Notes under the pieces: generated by a model | What the model was told of the DNA's origin: nothing | Seen by the model: only the letters and a program-made list of their open reading frames with translations | Database searches by the model: none | NCBI RefSeq assembly: GCF_017795745.1 | Contig: NZ_CP059067.1 | Location: 3,038,001 to 3,102,000 of the forward strand | Direction: 5' to 3' | DNA length: 64,000 bases | Source: Rhizobacter sp. AJA081-3 | GTDB lineage: Bacteria > Pseudomonadota > Gammaproteobacteria > Burkholderiales > Burkholderiaceae_C | Program-made: the position numbers and the translations under genes | Shown here: positions 18,406 to 26,714 of the stretch, piece by piece | Layout of the letters: each line of letters opens with the position of its first letter | Numbering within the stretch: the first letter of the stretch is position 1

Positions 18406-20775
18406 TCAGTTCACCGGCGTGAGCTTGGCCACCGACAGCGCCAGCCACTTCATGCCGTGGCGGCCGAAGTTGACCTGGGCGCGTGCGTCCTCGCCGCTGC
18501 CCTCGAGCGTGAGGATCACGCCCTCGCCGAACTTGGTGTGGAACACGCTCTGCCCGGTGCGCAGGCCGTGCGCGGTGCTCGTCTTCGGGGCCGACGGATA
18601 GCTGCTCGCCGGCCGCGGCTCGACGCGCCCCGCGCCGACGATCGAGCCCAGCCCCGAGCCGCGTTGCCAGGCCTGCTGGTACTCCCGCGCGAAACCCGAG
18701 CCGAAGCCCTGGTTGCGTGGCGTGATCCACTTCAGGCAGGCCTCGGGCAGCTCGTCGAAGAAGCGGCTCTTCACGTTGTAGCGCGTCTGGCCGTGCAGCA
18801 TGCGCGTCTGGCTGAAGCTCAGGTACAGGCGCTTGCGCGCGCGCGTGATGGCCACGTACATCAGCCGACGCTCTTCTTCGAGTCCGTCGTGGTCGGCCAG
18901 GCTGTTCTCGTGCGGGAACAGGCCTTCCTCGAGGCCGGTGATGAACACCGCGTCGAACTCCAGGCCCTTGGCCGAGTGCACCGTCATCAGCTGGATCGCG
19001 TCCTGCCCGGCCTGCGCCTGGTTGTCGCCGGCCTCCAGCGAAGCGTGCGTCAGGAAGGCGGCCAGCGGCGACATGATCTCGCCGGTCTCGGCATCGGGCA
19101 CCTGCTCGATCGCCGTGCCCTGCTCGTCCACCGGCAGCGCCACCGCGTCCTTGCCGAAACCTTCCTGCGTGACGAAGGCCTCGGCGGCGTTGACCAGCTC
19201 CTCCAAGTTCTCGAGCCGGTCCTTGCCTTCCTTGTCGGTCTTGTAGAAGTCCACCAGGCCGGAGGCGTGCAGCATGTGCTCGATGATCTCGCGCAGCGAC
19301 AGCCCCTTGGTCGCATCGCGCATCGCGTCGATCAGCGCCACGAAGGCCTGCAGGTTGGCTCCGCCCTTGCCCGCCACCGCGCCGACGCTCTGGGTCAGGC
19401 TGCGTCCGCTGGCGCGAGCCGCGTCCTGCAGGAGCTCGACCGTGCGCGCGCCGATGCCGCGCGTCGGGAAGTTCACCACGCGCAGGAAGCTGGTGTCGTC
19501 GTTCGGGTTCTCGATCAGGCGCAGGTAGCTCAGCGCGTGCTTCACCTCGGCGCGCTCGAAGAAGCGCAGCCCGCCGTAGACCTTGTACGGCATGCCGGCG
19601 TTGAACAGCGCGCTTTCCAGCACGCGGCTCTGCGCATTGCTGCGGTAGAGCAGCGCGATGCTGCTGCGCGGGATGCCGTCGCGGTGCAGCTGCTGCGCTT
19701 CCTCGACGAACCACTGTGCCTCGGCGAAGTCGCTGGTCGCCTCGTGCACGCGCACCGGCTCGCCGGCACCGGCGTCGGTGGTGAGGTTCTTGCCCAGGCG
19801 CTTCTCGTTGTGCGAGATCAGCTCGTTGGCGGTGTCGAGGATGTTGCCGAAGCTGCGGTAGTTGCGCTCCAGCTTGATGACCTGCTCGACCTTGAACTCG
19901 CGCTCGAAGGCGCTCATGTTGCCGACCTGCGCGCCGCGGAAGGCGTAGATGCTCTGGTCGTCGTCGCCGACGGCGAACACCGCCGCGTGCGGGCCGGCGA
20001 ACATCTTCAGCCAGGCGTATTGCAGCTTGTTCGTGTCCTGGAATTCGTCGACGAGGATGTGCGAGAAGCGCCGCCGGTAGTGGTCGCGCAGCGCCGCGTT
20101 GTCGCGCATCAGCTCGTAGGTGCGCAGCATCAGCTCGGCGAAGTCGACCACGCCCTCGCGCTGGCACTGCTCCTCGTAGCCCTGGTAGACCTGCACCATC
20201 ACGCGGGTGAGTTCGTCGCGCACCTCCACGTCCTTCGGGCGCAGGCCGTCTTCCTTCTGCGCGGCGATGAACCACGTGACCTGCTTGGGCACGTAGCGCT
20301 CCTCGTCGAGGTTCATCGCCTTGATGACGCGCTTGACGGCCGAAAGCTGGTCGGCCGAGTCGAGGATCTGGAAGCCCTGCGGCAGCGCGGCGAGCTTCCA
20401 GTGCGCACGCAGGAAGCGGTTGCACAGGCCGTGAAAGGTGCCCACCCACATGCCGCGCACCGGCAGCGGCAGCATCGCGGCCAGCCGCGTGAGCATCTCC
20501 TTGGCCGCCTTGTTGGTGAAGGTCACCGCCATCACGCCGGCCGGCGAGACCATGCCGTTGCTGATCAGCCAGGCGATGCGCGTGGTCAGCACGCGCGTCT
20601 TGCCCGAGCCCGCGCCGGCGAGGATCAGCGCCGGGCGCGCCGGCAGCGTGACCGCGGCGAGCTGCTCCGGGTTCAGCCCGCGCAGCAGGCCGCCCATGTC
20701 GGGCGGCGGCGCGGCCGCCTCGTGCTCCTCGAACAGAGGAATCGCGGGGTCGTCGTGCGGGGCGTTGGAACTCAT
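18406..20775 (-). CDS. uvrD: UvrD-family DNA helicase (helicase II)
   Basis: SF1 3'-5' helicase of 789 aa for nucleotide excision and mismatch repair. The N-terminal GLNPEQLAAV is the Q-motif; AGAGSGKTRVL is Walker A near residue 55; LVDEFQDTN is motif II near 230; VGDDDQSIYAFRGA is motif III; LMTVHSAKGLEFDAV and YVAITRARKRLYL are motifs V and VI. The C-terminal tail ends with a UvrD/PcrA-type Tudor-like segment (FGEGVILTLEGSGEDARAQV). The ATG at 20775 was taken; an in-frame GTG at 20781 is equally possible. Confidence 0.95.
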   Translation of the reverse strand: MSSNAPHDDPAIPLFEEHEAAAPPPDMGGLLRGLNPEQLAAVTLPARPALILAGAGSGKTRVLTTRIAWLISNGMVSPAGVMAVTFTNKAAKEMLTRLAAMLPLPVRGMWVGTFHGLCNRFLRAHWKLAALPQGFQILDSADQLSAVKRVIKAMNLDEERYVPKQVTWFIAAQKEDGLRPKDVEVRDELTRVMVQVYQGYEEQCQREGVVDFAELMLRTYELMRDNAALRDHYRRRFSHILVDEFQDTNKLQYAWLKMFAGPHAAVFAVGDDDQSIYAFRGAQVGNMSAFEREFKVEQVIKLERNYRSFGNILDTANELISHNEKRLGKNLTTDAGAGEPVRVHEATSDFAEAQWFVEEAQQLHRDGIPRSSIALLYRSNAQSRVLESALFNAGMPYKVYGGLRFFERAEVKHALSYLRLIENPNDDTSFLRVVNFPTRGIGARTVELLQDAARASGRSLTQSVGAVAGKGGANLQAFVALIDAMRDATKGLSLREIIEHMLHASGLVDFYKTDKEGKDRLENLEELVNAAEAFVTQEGFGKDAVALPVDEQGTAIEQVPDAETGEIMSPLAAFLTHASLEAGDNQAQAGQDAIQLMTVHSAKGLEFDAVFITGLEEGLFPHENSLADHDGLEEERRLMYVAITRARKRLYLSFSQTRMLHGQTRYNVKSRFFDELPEACLKWITPRNQGFGSGFAREYQQAWQRGSGLGSIVGAGRVEPRPASSYPSAPKTSTAHGLRTGQSVFHTKFGEGVILTLEGSGEDARAQVNFGRHGMKWLALSVAKLTPVN

Positions 20776-20837
20776 CGACACATTCTAGGTTCCGGCTCGT
20801 CACCGCCCTGGGGCGGCACTGCGGCGACACTGCGGGC

Positions 20838-21908
20838 ATGTCCTGGTTCTCCACCCGCCCCTTCGCGCGCTCTGTCGCCCAACCCTCGCTCGGCCTCGCG
20901 CTGCAGGGCGGCGGCGCGCACGGCGCCTTCACATGGGGCGTGCTCGACGCGCTGCTCGAGGACGGCCGCTTCCCCATCTCGGCGATCAGCGGCACCAGCG
21001 CCGGGGCGATGAACGCCCTCGCGCTCGCCCACGGCCTGCTCCGCGGCGGTGCCGAGGCCGCGCGCGAATCGCTCACCGACTTCTGGCGCGCCGTCGGCAC
21101 GCAGCTGCCCTTCGAGATGCTGATGATCGGGCCGACCGACAGCCCGGGCCTCGCCCCCGGCATGCGCGCACTGATGCACTGGACGCGGCTGCTTTCGCCC
21201 TACCAGCTCAACCCGCTCGGCCTGAACCCGCTGCGCGACGTGCTCGAGGCGCAGATCGACTTCGAGCGCCTGCGCTCGAGCCGCGCGCCGCGCCTGTTCA
21301 TCGCCGCCACGCACGCGAGCACGGGCCGGCTGCGCCTGTTCGGCAATGCCGATCTGTGCGTGGAGGCCGCGCTGGCCTCGGCCTGCCTGCCCACCGTGCA
21401 CCACGCGGTGATGATCGACGGCGAGCCCTACTGGGACGGCGGCTACAGCGCCAACCCGGCGCTGTTCCCGCTGGTGCGCTGCGGCGTGGCCGACCTGCTG
21501 ATCGTCTCGCTCAGCCCGCTGGACTACGGCGAGGTGCCGCGCAGCGCCGAGGAGATCCGCGCCCGGGCGCTGGAGTTCACCTTCAACGCGAGCTTCCTGC
21601 GCGAGGCCACGCTGCTCGCCGAGGCCTGCGAGGAGGCGCGTGGCCCCGTCATCGCCTTCGGCCTGGGCGCAGGCCGCCTGGAGCGCCGCCTGCGTGCGCT
21701 GCGCACCCACCTGATCGATGCGCACGACGACCTGGGCGCGCTGTCGGCCGAGACGCGGCTGATCGCGCACCTGCCCTTCCTCGAACGTCTGCGCGACCAG
21801 GGCCGCGGGCGGGCGCAGCGCTGGCTGTCCGAGCATGGTGCGAGCGTCGGGCGCCGCGCCAGCGTGGACCTCGCGCGCCTGTACGCGCCGCCAGGCGCAT
21901 CCGCGTAG
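20838..21908 (+). CDS. Patatin-like phospholipase
   Basis: Protein of 356 aa of the bacterial patatin family, a Ser-Asp dyad lipid acyl hydrolase. The oxyanion loop [10 protein letters not shown] is near residue 25, the nucleophile elbow [10 protein letters not shown] near 52, and the catalytic Asp in [15 protein letters not shown] near 200. There is no signal peptide. It is divergent from uvrD with 62 bases between starts and 125 bases ahead of the GMP reductase gene. Substrate unknown; related proteins act on membrane phospholipids. Confidence 0.9.
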   Translation: MSWFSTRPFARSVAQPSLGLALQGGGAHGAFTWGVLDALLEDGRFPISAISGTSAGAMNALALAHGLLRGGAEAARESLTDFWRAVGTQLPFEMLMIGPTDSPGLAPGMRALMHWTRLLSPYQLNPLGLNPLRDVLEAQIDFERLRSSRAPRLFIAATHASTGRLRLFGNADLCVEAALASACLPTVHHAVMIDGEPYWDGGYSANPALFPLVRCGVADLLIVSLSPLDYGEVPRSAEEIRARALEFTFNASFLREATLLAEACEEARGPVIAFGLGAGRLERRLRALRTHLIDAHDDLGALSAETRLIAHLPFLERLRDQGRGRAQRWLSEHGASVGRRASVDLARLYAPPGASA

Positions 21909-22033
21909 AATTCGCCACCGGGCCCAAATATTGGCGCCCGGTTCGCATTTCTGGCACCGTCCGCGCCGACGGCCTCGCCGACGCACCGGGATTCCAAGTC
22001 AAGCGCTCGCATTCCCCTTCACGGAGCCGCTTC

Positions 22034-23011
22034 ATGGAAATCTTCGACTACGACAACATCCTGCTTCTGCCGCGCAAGTGCCGCGTCGAAAGCCGCAGCG
22101 AGTGCGACCCCTCGATCGAGTTCGGCCCGCAGCGCTTCAAGCTGCCGGTGGTGCCGGCCAACATGAAGACGGTGGTCGACGAGCCGATCACCGAGTGGCT
22201 GGCCGCCAACGGCTACTTCTACGTGATGCACCGTTTCGACCTGGACACGCTGGCCTATGCCAAGAAGATGCGCGCCAAGGGCCTGCTGGTGTCGATCAGC
22301 TCGGGCGTGAAGCCGGCCGACTACCAGGTGATCGACCACCTGGCGCTGGAAGGCGTGGGGGCCGACTACATCACGATCGACATCGCGCACGGCCATGCCG
22401 AGAGCGTGCGCAAGATGATCGAGCACATCAAGCAGAAGCTGCCGAAGGCCTTCGTGATCGCCGGCAACGTGGCCACGCCCGAGGCGGTGATCGACCTGGA
22501 GAACTGGGGCGCGGACGCCACCAAGGTCGGCGTCGGCCCGGGCAAGGTGTGCATCACCAAGCTGAAGACCGGCTTCGGCACCGGCGGCTGGCAGCTCTCG
22601 GCGCTGAAGTGGTGCGCGCGCGTGGCCACCAAGCCGATCATTGCCGACGGCGGCATCCGCCACCACGGCGACATCGCCAAGAGCATCCGCTTCGGCGCCT
22701 CGATGGTGATGATCGGCTCGCTGTTCGCGGGCCATGAAGAGTCGCCCGGGCAGACCGTCGAGGTCGACGGCAAGCTCTACAAGGAGTACTTCGGCTCGGC
22801 CAGCGACTTCAACAAGGGCGAGTACAAGCATGTCGAAGGCAAGCGCATCCTTGAGCCGATCAAGGGCAAGCTCGCCGACACCATGCGCGAGATGCGCGAG
22901 GACGTGCAGAGCTCGATCAGCTACGGCGGCGGCACCAAGCTGACCGACCTGCGCAAGGTGAACTACGTCGTGCTCGGCGGCGAGAACGCGGGCGAGCATC
23001 TCTTGATGTAG
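22034..23011 (+). CDS. guaC: GMP reductase
   Basis: Enzyme of 325 aa that converts GMP to IMP with NADPH, linking guanine to adenine nucleotide pools. The start [15 protein letters not shown], the catalytic Cys loop [15 protein letters not shown] near residue 175, and [16 protein letters not shown] are typical of the IMPDH/GMPR family. GKVCITK and the length of 325 aa match the GuaC2 group common in Firmicutes, rather than the E. coli GuaC. There are no CBS domains, which excludes IMP dehydrogenase. An in-frame open region upstream is antisense-like and was not included. Confidence 0.92.
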   Translation: MEIFDYDNILLLPRKCRVESRSECDPSIEFGPQRFKLPVVPANMKTVVDEPITEWLAANGYFYVMHRFDLDTLAYAKKMRAKGLLVSISSGVKPADYQVIDHLALEGVGADYITIDIAHGHAESVRKMIEHIKQKLPKAFVIAGNVATPEAVIDLENWGADATKVGVGPGKVCITKLKTGFGTGGWQLSALKWCARVATKPIIADGGIRHHGDIAKSIRFGASMVMIGSLFAGHEESPGQTVEVDGKLYKEYFGSASDFNKGEYKHVEGKRILEPIKGKLADTMREMREDVQSSISYGGGTKLTDLRKVNYVVLGGENAGEHLLM

Positions 23012-23018
23012 TCCTTCC

Positions 23019-23041
23019 TGTCGCCGCGACAAACGGCGACA
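23019..23041 (+). terminator. Hairpin after guaC, possible terminator
   Basis: Eight-bp stem TGTCGCCG / CGGCGACA with a seven-base loop, seven bases after the guaC stop. There is no T run, so intrinsic termination is uncertain. Confidence 0.35.
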
Positions 23042-23160
23042 CACGGTGTCATCGAAGCGGCATGCGCGGCAACGCGCAGGCAACGTGCCGCCCCTCCAAT
23101 CGCACGGGCATGGCCGGCAAGGTGCCGGCCGCCCACAACGACACCTGGAAGGGATTGCCC

Positions 23161-24438
23161 GTGAGATTCACCCCCTGGATGGCCGCCGCGCTGGCCCTCG
23201 CCCCGCTGCTGCAGGCCTGCGGCGGCGGCAGCAGCGACGGCGGAGACGGCGCCGTGCGCCTGATCAACGCTGCCGACGGCTACAGCTCGCTCGACCTTTA
23301 CTCGTCGGACACCTCGCTGAGCACCGCCGTGGCGGCCGACAGCGCCGGCGGCTACATCGCGCTGGGCGCGGGCACCTACACCTTCAAGCTCAAGCGCAAC
23401 GGCTCGAGCACCACATCGAGCAGCAGCGACCGCACCGTGCTGGCCGACACCGCTCACACGCTGCTCGCCTACAGCACCAACGAGGCGCTGAAGACGGTGT
23501 TCCTCACCGACAACGAGGCCGCGCCGAGCTCGGGCACGGCCAAGCTGCGCGTGTTCAACGGCGCCGCCGAGGCCGGCGCGCTCGACGTCTACGTGACCGC
23601 CCCCGACGCCACGTTGGCGGAGAGCACGGCCACCGTCTCGGCGCTGGGCACCGAACGCATCGGCGCTTACAGCGAGATCAGCGCCGGCACCTACCGCGTG
23701 CGCATCACCGGCAGCGGCGACAAGAACGACCTGCGCCTGGACCTGCCTGCCGTCGCGCTGGCCGACCAGCAGATCGCCACCCTGGTGCTCACCGCGACGC
23801 CGGGCGGCGTGCTGGTGCACGGGCTGACGATCAACCAGAAGAGCGCGGTGACGGCACAGAAGAACGGCTCCGCGCGTGTGAGACTGGTCGCCGGCGCCGC
23901 CGCCAATGGCAACGCGGCCGCCACGGCGAACGGCGTGGTGCTGTCGGCCGGGCTGAAGTCACCGGCAGTCGGCAGCTACACGCTGGTGCCCGCGGGCGCC
24001 CTGGCGCTGACCGTGTCGCTCGACGGCACGGCACTGTCGACCGGCGTGACCACGCTCACCGCGGGCGCGGACAACACGCTGATCGTGACTGGCAGCGGCG
24101 CCGGCGGCACGGCCGTGATGCTGAACGACGACAACCGGCCCGCGCTGACCGCCGCCAACACCAAGCTGCGCCTGGTGCACGGCGTGGGCGGCCTGGCCAG
24201 CCCGGTGACGTTGACGGCCGACTACAGCGCCGTGGCCACCGATATCGCGACCAACACCGCGTCGGCGCCGGCCAGCATCGCGGCCAGCACGACGATGCGC
24301 CTGGAAGCCACCACGCCGACGGTGACGGGCTCGCTCTATCTGGCCACCGACGTGACGCTGCAGGCCGGCAAGGTCTATACGCTGTTCATGCTCGGCGACG
24401 CGGCCGCGCCGGTGGGCGTGCTGCGACGCGACCGCTGA
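23161..24438 (+). CDS. DUF4397 domain lipoprotein
   Basis: Lipoprotein of 425 aa. The signal ends in LLQACGGG with the lipid Cys near residue 20. The mature protein has repeated DUF4397-like units: AAVRLINAADG-like, KLRVFNGAAEAGALDVYV and KLRLVHGVGGLASPVTL each open a unit, so two to four beta-sandwich repeats are likely. The start was set at the GTG at 23161 because GGAAGGG lies seven bases upstream and the lipoprotein signal then has normal length; the ATG at 23062 would give an unusual 52-residue leader. Its 3' end overlaps the convergent response-regulator gene by 64 bases. Confidence 0.8.
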   Translation: MRFTPWMAAALALAPLLQACGGGSSDGGDGAVRLINAADGYSSLDLYSSDTSLSTAVAADSAGGYIALGAGTYTFKLKRNGSSTTSSSSDRTVLADTAHTLLAYSTNEALKTVFLTDNEAAPSSGTAKLRVFNGAAEAGALDVYVTAPDATLAESTATVSALGTERIGAYSEISAGTYRVRITGSGDKNDLRLDLPAVALADQQIATLVLTATPGGVLVHGLTINQKSAVTAQKNGSARVRLVAGAAANGNAAATANGVVLSAGLKSPAVGSYTLVPAGALALTVSLDGTALSTGVTTLTAGADNTLIVTGSGAGGTAVMLNDDNRPALTAANTKLRLVHGVGGLASPVTLTADYSAVATDIATNTASAPASIAASTTMRLEATTPTVTGSLYLATDVTLQAGKVYTLFMLGDAAAPVGVLRRDR

Positions 24439-25169
24439 AGCGGCAGCGCGGCGCCGTCGATCGGCGCCGCGGGCACGAACATATAGCCGTGCCCGCGAAT
24501 CGTCTGCAAGTAGCGCGGTTGCGCCGGATCGGGCTCGACCCGCTTGCGCAGCCGCATCACGGCGACATCCACTGCACGCAGCAGCAGGCCTTCGGCGCGG
24601 CTGTGCGAGGCCGAGAGCAGCCGCTCGCGCGACACCGCCACGCCGGGGTTGGCCACCAGCTCGGCAAGCACCGCGTACTCGACGGTGCTCAGCACGTGGA
24701 GTTGCCCGCCCTGCACCAGGCAGCGCGAGGCGATGTCGAACTGCAGCGTGCCGATGGGCACCGGCGCCATCGCGAGCATCGGCAGCCCCGGCGGCACGAT
24801 CGAACGTCGCAGCACGGCATGCACGCGCGCGAGCAGCTCGCGCGGCGAACAGGGTTTGCCGAGCAGGTCGTCGGCGCCCATCTCGAGGCCGAGCACGCGG
24901 TCGATCTCCTCGTTGCGCGCCGACAGCAGGATTACCGGCACACGGTCGCCCTCGGCGCGCAACCGCTGGCAGGCCTGCACGCCGCTCAGGCCGGGCAGCG
25001 CCGCGTCCATGATCACGAGATCGGGCCGGTAGCGATGGATGCGCCGCAGCAGTTCGGCGGCCGACTCCATCGGCGTGACGGTCAGGCCGTGCGCCTCGAA
25101 GTAGGCGCACAGCGCGTCGCGGTTGGCGCGTTCGGCGTCGACGATGTGGACATGGAAAGGTTTGTTCAT
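24375..25169 (-). CDS. OmpR-family response regulator, orphan
   Basis: Two-domain regulator of 264 aa. The receiver domain (residues 1-120) has the phospho-acceptor in DLVIMDAALPG and the conserved Lys in DLLGKPCSPREL; the C-terminal winged helix shows RAVDVAVMRLRKRVEPD and RYLQTIRGHGYMFVP, typical of OmpR/PhoB DNA-binding domains. No histidine kinase gene is nearby. Its last 64 bases overlap the convergent DUF4397 gene. The S41 protease gene upstream is on the same strand, with a perfect inverted repeat at 25222-25250 between them. Confidence 0.9.
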   Translation of the reverse strand: MNKPFHVHIVDAERANRDALCAYFEAHGLTVTPMESAAELLRRIHRYRPDLVIMDAALPGLSGVQACQRLRAEGDRVPVILLSARNEEIDRVLGLEMGADDLLGKPCSPRELLARVHAVLRRSIVPPGLPMLAMAPVPIGTLQFDIASRCLVQGGQLHVLSTVEYAVLAELVANPGVAVSRERLLSASHSRAEGLLLRAVDVAVMRLRKRVEPDPAQPRYLQTIRGHGYMFVPAAPIDGAALPLQRSRRSTPTGAAASPSMNSV

Positions 25170-25221
25170 CGCCGCATCGTCACGGCGCGGTGTTGCGGCG
25201 CTGTGCCCCAACATGTCTGAA

Positions 25222-25250
25222 TGTGTCTGCGCCTCCCTTGCGCAGACACA
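25222..25250. repeat. Perfect 11-bp inverted repeat upstream of response regulator
   Basis: TGTGTCTGCGC (25222-25232) pairs with GCGCAGACACA (25240-25250) across a seven-base spacer. A further TGTCTG lies at 25214-25219. There is no T run on either side, so it may be an operator for the regulator starting at 25169 rather than a terminator of the protease gene. Confidence 0.6.
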
Positions 25251-25273
25251 CTCGGGCCGCGACGGGGCTCGGT

Positions 25274-26593
25274 TCAGTCGGCCGTCATGCCGGGCCGATC
25301 GCCTGGCTCGGCAAGACGGCGCAGTTGCTGCGTGCTTGCGCGCGCCGGCGCAATCGCCACCGGGCAGCTGCCGGTCTGCAGGTAACCCAGCGCCGCACCG
25401 GTAAGCGCCTCGGCCGGGTCGCCGAGGGTGCCGGTGAAGGTGTCCGCCACCGCACAGGTGGGCGCGATGCCTGCGTCGTAGTCGGCCTGGCCGAGCGCGT
25501 TGTTGGAACGGAAGTTCACCGCGCTGAAGACGTTGCCGCAGGATTCGACCGGGCTGAAGCCGTAAGGCTTGCCGCAGCTGGTGCCGCCGACCGTCACCAC
25601 CTGCGCATACGGGCTCAGCCCGTTGACGATCAGCTCGCTGGCCGAGCAGGTGCGCGGCCCGGTGATCACCACCACGCGGCTGAAGGCCGAGCCGGGCACC
25701 GTGGCCATCGTGAAGCTGGTGTTCGAACTCTGGTGCGCCGCGTTGTAGACGAGGCTGGTGAAGACCTTGCCACCATGCACCGCGCCGACGATCTGCGAGG
25801 CCAGGTGGTTGGCGGTCGAGATGCGCCCGCCGCCGTTGTAGCGCAGGTCGACGATCAGCTCGGTGGCACCATCGGCCTTGATCGCATCGAGCCGCGTTGT
25901 CAGCGCCGATTCGGCCTGGACGATGAAGTCCTTCAGCGCCACGTAGCCGACCTTCGCGCCGCTGCTGCGTGTCAGCGTGGCCGAGGTGGGCACGGGGGTG
26001 AGGTCGTACTCGGCCGCGGTCAAGGTGACACGCTGCGGCACGCCGGATCGCTCGATGTCCACGGTGACCTGCGTGCCCGCCTGGGCCGGGCTCAGCACGG
26101 CGAATCCACTGGTCAACAGAGCCGTGTCGGCCACGCCATTGATCGCCTTGATGACATCGCCGCGGGCCAGTCCGCCCAGCGCCGCCGGCGAATTCGGCTC
26201 GACCATGCGGATGCGCAGCGGCAACTGGCCTTCGAGGCCATTGACGAAGATGCCGTAGTCCATCGCCCGGCCCTCGGCGAAGAAGCGGTTGTAGGTCGCG
26301 GTGTCGACATAGTTGCTCCACGGGTCGACCGGGCCGCGGGCACCGGGATAGTTGGCGTACTTCAGCGCGTCGAAGTAGGCCGCCAGCGTCGGGTAGCCTG
26401 CCGGGTCCGGGTTGGGCGAGCTGCCGCTCCAGTAGTACCAGTCGAGCATGTAGCCGCGCAGCCAGTCCTTCTGGCTGGCCACGTCGCAGCTCGCGCTGCC
26501 GGCCGGGGCGCTGCCGCCACCGCCTCCGCACGCGGACAGCAGCACCACGGTCGCGGCCGTCGCCGCCCACTTCCAGCCTCGTTCGAACAACAT
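25274..26593 (-). CDS. S41-family (C-terminal processing type) peptidase, lipoprotein
   Basis: Protein of 439 aa with a lipoprotein signal (AATVVLLSACGGGGG). A PDZ-like domain lies around residues 110-200 (RMVEPNSPAALGGLARGDVI), then the tail-specific protease core: ELIVDLRYNGGG, the nucleophile Ser in RTCSASELIVNG and the Lys in TSCGKPYGFSP, a normal S41 dyad. It would cleave proteins in the periplasm from an outer- or inner-membrane anchor. ATG 26593 was chosen for a GAGG eight bases upstream; the in-frame codon at 26617 adds eight residues. Confidence 0.85.
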   Translation of the reverse strand: MLFERGWKWAATAATVVLLSACGGGGGSAPAGSASCDVASQKDWLRGYMLDWYYWSGSSPNPDPAGYPTLAAYFDALKYANYPGARGPVDPWSNYVDTATYNRFFAEGRAMDYGIFVNGLEGQLPLRIRMVEPNSPAALGGLARGDVIKAINGVADTALLTSGFAVLSPAQAGTQVTVDIERSGVPQRVTLTAAEYDLTPVPTSATLTRSSGAKVGYVALKDFIVQAESALTTRLDAIKADGATELIVDLRYNGGGRISTANHLASQIVGAVHGGKVFTSLVYNAAHQSSNTSFTMATVPGSAFSRVVVITGPRTCSASELIVNGLSPYAQVVTVGGTSCGKPYGFSPVESCGNVFSAVNFRSNNALGQADYDAGIAPTCAVADTFTGTLGDPAEALTGAALGYLQTGSCPVAIAPARASTQQLRRLAEPGDRPGMTAD

Positions 26594-26714
26594 CCTCGCG
26601 TCCTCGCTTCCATGCACGCCGGGCGCACCTTAGCAGCCCGGCACCACCACCTACAATCGAGCCCTCCCCGCCTTGCACTCTGTTTCACGGCCCCCGGCCG
26701 TGCGCGCCTGCGCC

